Shown here: piece by piece, positions 15,601 through 21,000 of the stretch
How the letters are laid out: every line of letters starts with the position of its first letter
Position numbering within the stretch: position 1 is the first letter of the stretch
Source: Zygnema circumcarinatum
Taxonomy: Eukaryota; Streptophyta; Zygnematophyceae; Zygnematales; Zygnemataceae
Length of the DNA stretch: 21,000 nt
Assembly: GCA_037447605.1 (NCBI GenBank)
Contig: CM074810.1
Coordinates: 2,614,462-2,635,461 of the forward strand
Direction: 5' to 3'
Notes under the pieces: generated by a model
Seen by the model: the letters and a program-made list of their open reading frames with translations, nothing else
Database searches by the model: none
Told to the model about the DNA's origin: nothing
Made by a program: the position numbers and the translations under genes

Positions 15601-18600
15601 TTCGGATAAAGATGGATTTACGGCTCTCCATTACGCATGTGCTGCAGGGAACAGGTACGTCCAAAAAATAAATATATATGTATAGAGTTAAACTACTATG
15701 AGAAGTGGTTACGCAATTTGTTTCTACAGATATAGATGTCTTACAGAGGTTTAATAATAAGTCCTCTGACTCTCTTTTCGTTCTCTTCTCACTACCGCTC
15801 TCCCGCCGTCTTTCAGTGCGTCCTCCCTCTCTCCCTCTCTCCCTCTCTCCCTCTCTCCCTCTCTCCCTCTCTCCCTCTCTCCCTTCCCCCCCTTCCCTTT
15901 CCTCCTTCGTCTTCACTCTCCCTGTTTTCCCCTGCCTCCCTTCTCAGTCTCTCCCTCCCTCCAGTCCCTCTCTCCCTCTCTCTAGACTTTCCTGTGTTTG
16001 ATTACCTTTAATCACCGTGTTAAGGTTAACACCTTTAAGGCTGCAGTACTCTAAAATCCGTATAACTGAAACTGAAAACCCTAACAACACCTTCACATGG
16101 AACCGTAACGCAGGAACATTGTGAAGGTCCTCCTTTTCACAGGAGCCGATGTAGATGCACAAAATAAGCATGGAGAGACTGCTCTTCAGTTAGTATCAGA
16201 TGAAAAAATTTCCCCTCTCTTTCTTAGACATCAAGAGAGAGTGAGAGCTTTTCCGGACGATGTAATGTATGATAGACTCTCCCCCCCTGTCTCGCCCTCC
16301 GATGTGTTAGATATGCACTCGGAACTGAGTAGCACCGGTAGCGGGAGAACGTTCGAAGAGAGGGAGGGGGAGAGAGAGAGTGGGAGAGGGTTCGAAGGAG
16401 CTCCCAGCAACGGTAGTATGGAGAGAGAGGGACGGGTGGCTTCTTCAGGAAAGGATGTGAATGGAAGCTTTAGTAGTAATAGTAGTTCTGATACTATAGT
16501 TGAAAGATCCCAAGTTTCTTTTGTAGATGTTGCCATAGAAGCAGCCATGGCTAATGGAGTAGAAGGTCCGGAATTGGCTATGTACATGGATGATAGGTTA
16601 GAAAATAGTTTGGATTATTTGAAAGATTTGGAAATTCCGGAAGATATTGGAGATCTCGGAGAATCGGAAGAGAGCATTTTCGATATGGGGAAAGGGCAGC
16701 TGAGAGAGAGAGAGGGAGAGGGAGGCGGAGGGGGGCGGAACGGAGGGAGTCGGCGGCGGGAGATAGAGAGAGCGAGAGAGATGCATAGAAACTCGTTTGG
16801 GGAGGAAGAGGGGGGTGGGTTTACTTGGCATCAAGTTACTGGGCAACGGAGAAATTCGGAAAATTTCGACATTTCGAGTAGTGGGAGTGCGGGAGGGAGA
16901 CAGGTTATGAATTGGAAAACTTTGAGAGGTGGAATCTCGAATAGGAGAGCTGCTTCGGAAGACTTAGTTATTGAGGAAGAAGGCAATTCTCGAACTTATA
17001 ATATGGTTCCTTCTCCCCCTTTTAGTGATGGTGTTGGGACTCAGAGAGGAAACTTCAATTTGGGGAGTCCGAGAAGTGTGAAGTCAGGAGGGAGTGGGAG
17101 TCCCGAAACAAGTCCGAGGGAGCAGGATGGGAGAGTGAAGCATTCTTCAAGAGACAGTTGGAAGGAGAGACAGGTGAGAGAGAGGGAGAGGGAGAGGGAG
17201 AGGCAGAAAGCTAGTCGGACGTTGAGTGCGGGAGCGTCGGAGTTGGGACCGCCTTCAGCGAGAATGATAAGCAGGAGAACGAGTGATGTGAACGGGAGAG
17301 GAGAGAGAGGGGAGAGAGTGAGCGAGGAGAAGGGAGAGTGGGTCATAGACCCACAAATGCTGCTTCAGCGGCAGCCCAGTATGGATTTGTGGGCTCAAGT
17401 GGGGCAGGATGATGCAGAAGATTTGAGTGCTGTGGAAGAAGCCCTGATTGCTATGAAGAGGGAAGACAGGGAGAGAGAGAGGGATAGGAGTGGGAGAGCA
17501 TCGGCGGGAGCGGATCGATGGGGGGGAGCTGAATTCAAGTTCGGAGCACAACGCAGAGGAGGGTTTGAGAGGGGAAGAGAGGGGGGAGGGAGAGGAGGAG
17601 GAGAGAGAGAGAAGCTCTCAGCTCCAACAGCTCCAAGGAGAGGAGGGCTTGTTCGTTCTGTAAGCACAGATTTAGGGGGTGTCGCTTTTAATCTCGAGAA
17701 AGATGAAATCAATAATGGGACTTCAACACAATTTGCAAAATGGGATACAAAAGATAATAGCAATTTTCTTTTTGGGTCCCCTCGATTGAAGCCTGTCCCT
17801 CCCAGCCCCCCTGGAGAGAGAGGAGGGGAAGAGAGAAATTACCAAATTCCTACAAGGCAAGGGAGTGTCTCTGCCTGGGAGTTGAGGAGTGCGTCGGAGG
17901 GAAGGAGAGAGGGACAGGACGGTAATGGTAGCGGTAATGGTAATGGTAGTGGTAGTGGTAGTGGTAGTGGTAGTGGTAGTGGTAATGGTAGTGGTGGTAG
18001 TAGTGGGAGTGGGAGTGGGACTGCGCTACTCTCTCCCACTCCCCCTTCTGCCTCCTCCACTTCCGTTGCTTCTGGAATGAATCCGAACGGAACTCGAGTC
18101 CTAATATCGCCAAGACTAACGAGTGCTAATTCTCAACCGATTGATTTCAATCGAAGAACGGTAAATTACCCCTCAAGGGGCCCTCCTCCTCCTCTAGATT
18201 TAGCACCTTCTAGACCTAAAACCCCACCTGCTTCAACCTCCATAAAACGAACTTCAGTTCAGCAGAAGGTAGAGGCGAGTGGTCGACCGAAATCTGTGGA
18301 AAAAACCAAAGAAAGGAGGGTGAAATTCACTCTACCAAACCAGACTGTGGAGGAAACAGGTGGAGTTTCGGGAGATTTAGATTTGGAAGCAATTCGTCCT
18401 GATTGGAGGGAAGCAGCAGCTGTAGGAGCATGTGTTGCTTGTGGGAAAGAGGAATGTGAGGGGCAATGTATTCCTGATCAGGGGAAGAAAAAAGTAACTC
18501 CGGAAGTGGCAAAAAATCTCTTTTCCAATGCGGAAGCAAAGACGACGGGAACGCTCAAATGGACGAGAGGAGAGCTGTTGGGAGAGGGAGCGTACGGAAA

Positions 18601-20458
18601 GGTGCGAGGACCCACACGTGCTCGCGGGTTGGAGAGAGGGGAGAGGGGGAGTGGGGAAGGGATGAGGGGAGTATGACAAGAGGGGGTGAAAGGGGGGAGG
18701 AGAGGGTGTGGGTGGGAGGAGAGAGAAAGAGGAGGGGGGAGGGAGAGGGAAATGGGAAAGGTAGGAAACGAGTGGGAGCGTGAGAGAGAAAGAAGGCGAG
18801 GTTCGGGAGCGAGAGAGGAAGGGAGGAGAAGGGGATGGGTGAGGAATGAGAGAGCGTCAGAGGGAGGCGTGGGGTGTGAGGGATGGAGGGAGGTAGGGAG
18901 GGAGGAGGAAGGGAGGGACAGTGGGAGGGAAGAAAGGTACGAGGACATGCAAGCTTACTGGCTCTGAAACCTTTCTGGTTTTGTGCTTCTCACTCTGCCC
19001 ATCAATGTCTCACTCTATTACCTTTTCTTCCCTCCTTCCGGCCTCTCCCTCCCCCTTTCTCGAATCTCTTCCCTCTCTCCCCTTCCCTCCTCTCACCCTG
19101 TTCTTTCTCCTTCCCCATCTCCCCTCGCCTCATTCTCACTTTTTCAATTCTCGTCCCTCACTCCCCTTTCCACCCCTCTCTCTTACTCTGGCTAAACATT
19201 TCTCGCTACTCCCCACCTTCCCTCTCTCTCCCATTTGTCTTCTGTTTCTCCCTTCCCCTCTCTTCGCCCTATTCCCCCTCTCTCCCACATTCCCCCTCTC
19301 TCCCACATTCCCGCTCCCTCTCCCTCTCCCTCTCCCCCTCCCCCCTCCCCCCTCCCCCCTCCCCCTCCCCCTCCTCCTCCCCTCCTCCCTCCCCTCCCCC
19401 TCCCCTCCCCCTCCCCCTCCCCCTCCCCTCCCCCTCCCCCTCCCCTCCCCCTCCCCTCCCCCTCCCCCTCCCCCTCCCCCTCCCCCTCCCCTCCCCCTCC
19501 CCCTCCCTCCCCCTCCTCCCCTCCCCCTCCCCCCTCCCCCTCCCCTCCCCCTCCCCCCTCCCCCTCCCCCCTCCCCCTCCCCCTCCCCTCCCCCTCCCCC
19601 TCCCCTCCCCCTCCCCCTCCCCCTCCCCCCTCCCCCCTCCCCCTCCTCCTCCCCTCCCCCTCCCCCTCCCCTCCCCCTCCCCCCTCCCCTCCCCCTCCCC
19701 CTCCCCCTCCCCCCTCCCCCCTCCCTCCTCCCTCCTCCCCCTCCCCTCCCTCCCCTCCCTCCCCCTCCCCTCCCCCCTCCCCTCCCCCTCCCCCTCCTCC
19801 TCCCTCCTCCCTCCCCTCCCCCTCCCCCTCCCTCTCCTCTCTTTCTCCCCCCTCCCCCTCCCCCCTCCCCCTCCCCCTCCCCTCCCCCTCCCCCCTCCCC
19901 CTCCCCTCCCCCTCCCCCCTCCCCTCCCCCTCCCCCCTCCCCCTCCCCCCTCCCCCCCTCCCCTCCCCCCTCCCCCTCCTCCTCCCCTCCCCCTCCCCCT
20001 CCCCTCCCCCTCCCCTCTCCTCTCTTTCTCCCCCCCTCCCCCTCCCCCTCCCCCTCCCCCTCCCCCTCCCCCTCCCCTCCCCCTCCCCCTCCCCCCCTCC
20101 CCTCCCCCCTCCCCCCTCCCCCTCCCCCTCCCCCCTCCCCTCCTCCTCCCCCTCCCCTCCCCCTCCCCCTCCCCCCTCCCCTCTCCTCTCTTTCTCCCCC
20201 CCTCCCCCTCCCCCTCCCCCCTCCCCAGGTGTTTGCCGGGTTAAACCAGAGCACTGGCGAGCTCATGGCCGTAAAGCAGCTCAAGCTCGCGGAGGGCGAC
20301 GACCGCGGGCAGCACATGGCGGCGTTAGAGCGCGAGATATCGCTGTACCGCAAGATGCGGCACAAACACATCGTGGGGTACATCGACATGGAGAGGGACG
20401 AGGCATCGGGCAGCCTTTATGTCTTCCTCGAGTTTGTCTCCGGGGGGTCCATTCACAG
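12695..20458 (+). CDS. Ankyrin-repeat MAP3K-like protein kinase, 3' end beyond the window
   Basis: Coding exons: 12695-13510, 13817-14294, 15169-15275, 15518-15654, 16114-18601 and 20229-20458, all GT-AG and in frame, giving 1418 residues so far. Residues 1-395 are low-complexity (Pro/Ser, then Glu/Arg/Gly). Ankyrin repeats span about 396-550, with TGLSALHEAVVRGNEEVAQL, SPLILAVKAGHEKLMKMLL, DGFTALHYACAAGN and HGETALQLV. A long disordered stretch follows, with ER-rich runs, a Gly-Asn/Ser tract (1116-1148) and a CX2CX4CX3C cluster (1286-1298). The kinase domain opens with the P-loop GEGAYG at 1336-1341, the ATP-binding Lys in AVKQL (1358), a helix-C segment LEREISLYRKM and LYVFLEFVSGGSIHR, typical of the STE11/MEKK-NPK1 group. 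The catalytic HRD and DFG motifs lie downstream of the window. The start is the first Met after a likely 5' UTR acceptor; the frame stays open to 12581, so a longer N-terminus is possible. Confidence 0.87.
13511..13816 (+). other. Kinase intron 1
   Basis: Donor AAG|GTGGGT and acceptor TTGGTTTTCAG give a phase-0 junction. Two copies of GTTGGAATTAGGGTT lie 30 bp apart at 13565-13579 and 13595-13609. The 3' third is CT-rich. The first exon's frame stays open through part of this intron to 13645, but the later frame only fits with splicing at 13510. Confidence 0.65.
14295..15168 (+). repeat. Kinase intron 2: GGGA-rich half then CT-rich half
   Basis: From donor GTGTGTGGGG to about 14755 the sense strand is GGGAGGGA/GGGTGGGA repeat. 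From about 14812 to 15160 it is CTCCCTCC-type repeat, including a roughly 60-bp unit with CACCCTTCCTCCC near 14970, 15028 and 15081. The acceptor is TTTTGTGAACAG. The purine half is dense in G-runs (possible RNA G-quadruplexes). Long Gly/Arg or Pro/Ser ORFs here are repeat artefacts. Confidence 0.75.
15655..16113 (+). repeat. Kinase intron 4 with CTCCCT microsatellite
   Basis: Donor AG|GTACGT and acceptor CCGTAACGCAG split an Arg codon (phase 2). About 15825-15890 holds a tandem TCTCCCTC octamer tract, with further CT-rich sequence to 15985. The rest is mixed and AT-richer, including CTGAAACTGAAAACCCTAAC near 16065. Confidence 0.7.
17921..18019 (+). repeat. In-frame GGTAAT/GGTAGT hexamer tract encoding a Gly-Asn/Ser run
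   Basis: A GGTAGT/GGTAAT repeat within exon 5 of the kinase gene encodes alternating Gly with Ser or Asn (residues 1116-1148). It is likely length-polymorphic and would form a flexible linker between the ankyrin and kinase parts. Opposite-strand His/Tyr or Leu/Pro ORFs are shadows. Confidence 0.85.
18602..20228 (+). repeat. Kinase intron 5 with an uninterrupted 913-nt pyrimidine tract
   Basis: The donor G|GTGCGAGG follows the P-loop Lys codon. The first about 330 nt are G/A-rich. From 19314 to 20226 every base is C or T, mostly CCCCTCC and CCCCCT units, running straight into the AG acceptor at 20227-20228. A longer-period repeat is marked by CTCTCCTCTCTTTCTCCCCC, with TTTCTC at 19842, 20025 and 20191 (spacings 183 and 166). 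Confidence 0.85.
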
Positions 20459-20731
20459 GTGGGAACAAGCATGACCTAAAAACCTAAAGCAGGAGGCCTG
20501 AAAAGACTGAAAACGGGGGTCCATCGCCTCTGTTTCTCGGTCTCTCTCTCTCTCGCTGCTTTTTTTCTTCCTCTCTCTGCCTCTCTGTTCCTGTCTCTCT
20601 GTGTCTCTTTCTCCCCCCTCTCGTTTTCCCTTTTATCTTTCTCTGTCTCTCTCTTTTCCTCTCTATTTCTCTCTCTGCCTCTCTTTCCCTTCTCTCTCTC
20701 GCTCTCTCTCTCTCTTTACCTAACTCACTTC

Positions 20732-20762
<31 letters not shown>

Positions 20763-21000
20763 CCCCTTTTCTCCTTCACTCTCTCCCTTTCCTTTCTCTC
20801 TCTCTCTCCTACTTCCCTAACCCCCCTCCCCCCCACCCCACCTCCCCCCCCTCCCCACTCACTCCCCCACAACCCTATCCCCCTTCTCCCCTTACCCCAC
20901 CTCCCCCTCCTTCCCCCTCACACCCCCACAACCCTACCCCCCCTACCCCACCTCCCCCCCTCCCCCCCTCACTCCCCCACAACCCTCACCCCCCTCTCCC
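20459..21000 (+). repeat. Kinase intron 6, CT-rich, with a short minisatellite at the right edge
   Basis: Donor AG|GTGGGA splits an Arg codon (phase 2). The interval to about 20815 is CT microsatellite. From 20820 a C-rich minisatellite carries CCCCCACAACCCT at 20864, 20923 and 20974 (periods about 59 and 51). No acceptor or further exon was identified before the window ends. Confidence 0.75.

Noticed and set aside
18883-20479. Very long Pro/Ser/Leu ORFs on + (453, 517 and 414 codons) and a Gly/Arg ORF on -
   Set aside because: They arise because CCCCTCC repeats lack stop codons in any frame. Only the last 230 nt (20229-20458) in one frame is real kinase exon.

Overview
The window looks like nuclear DNA of a photosynthetic eukaryote of the green lineage, such as a green or streptophyte alga. 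I cannot name the species. The reasons are a complete intron-split gene for a plant-type FtsZ1 plastid-division protein, a second intron-split gene for a probable plastid protein, and an ankyrin-repeat MAP3K-like kinase. All three have GT-AG introns. Introns and spacers are packed with CT/GA (polypyrimidine/polypurine) low-complexity DNA, so most long ORFs in the window are spurious.

Layout. 1-1504: CT/GA repeats and unassigned sequence, with one weak candidate exon on + (102-339). 1505-5942 (-): ftsZ1, reconstructed as 8 exons and 467 residues, with every junction in frame. 5943-7129: ftsZ1 upstream region, with a CT-rich leader, a GTAC-rich inverted repeat, a long hairpin, an E2F-like site and several TGACG elements; it ends in plant-type CCCTAAA repeats just 3' of the next gene. 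7130-10258 (-): a three-exon gene of 197 residues. Its intron 1 carries about 1.5 kb of CCCTAA telomere-type repeat, and its intron 2 carries a degenerate 13-bp TTAGGGTTCAGGA array in the opposite orientation. 10259-12694: divergent promoter region with a 157-bp MITE-like element, four CTGATTGG (CCAAT-type) boxes and a dense GTAC cluster. 12695 to beyond 20458 (+): ankyrin-repeat/MAP3K-like kinase, six coding exons visible, 1418 residues so far, continuing past the right edge.

The two genes of assigned family suggest a plastid-division protein beside a signalling kinase. They share no obvious pathway, but the ftsZ1 and kinase upstream regions carry a 17-bp GTAC element that differs at one base (6114-6130 and 11977-11993). 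The strongest unusual signals are that shared element, the telomeric array inside an intron, introns that are purine-rich after the donor and pyrimidine-rich before the acceptor, and an uninterrupted 913-nt pyrimidine tract ending at the 3' splice site that splits the kinase P-loop. All exon models were made by hand from reading frame, splice consensus and family knowledge; no alignment or transcript data were available.
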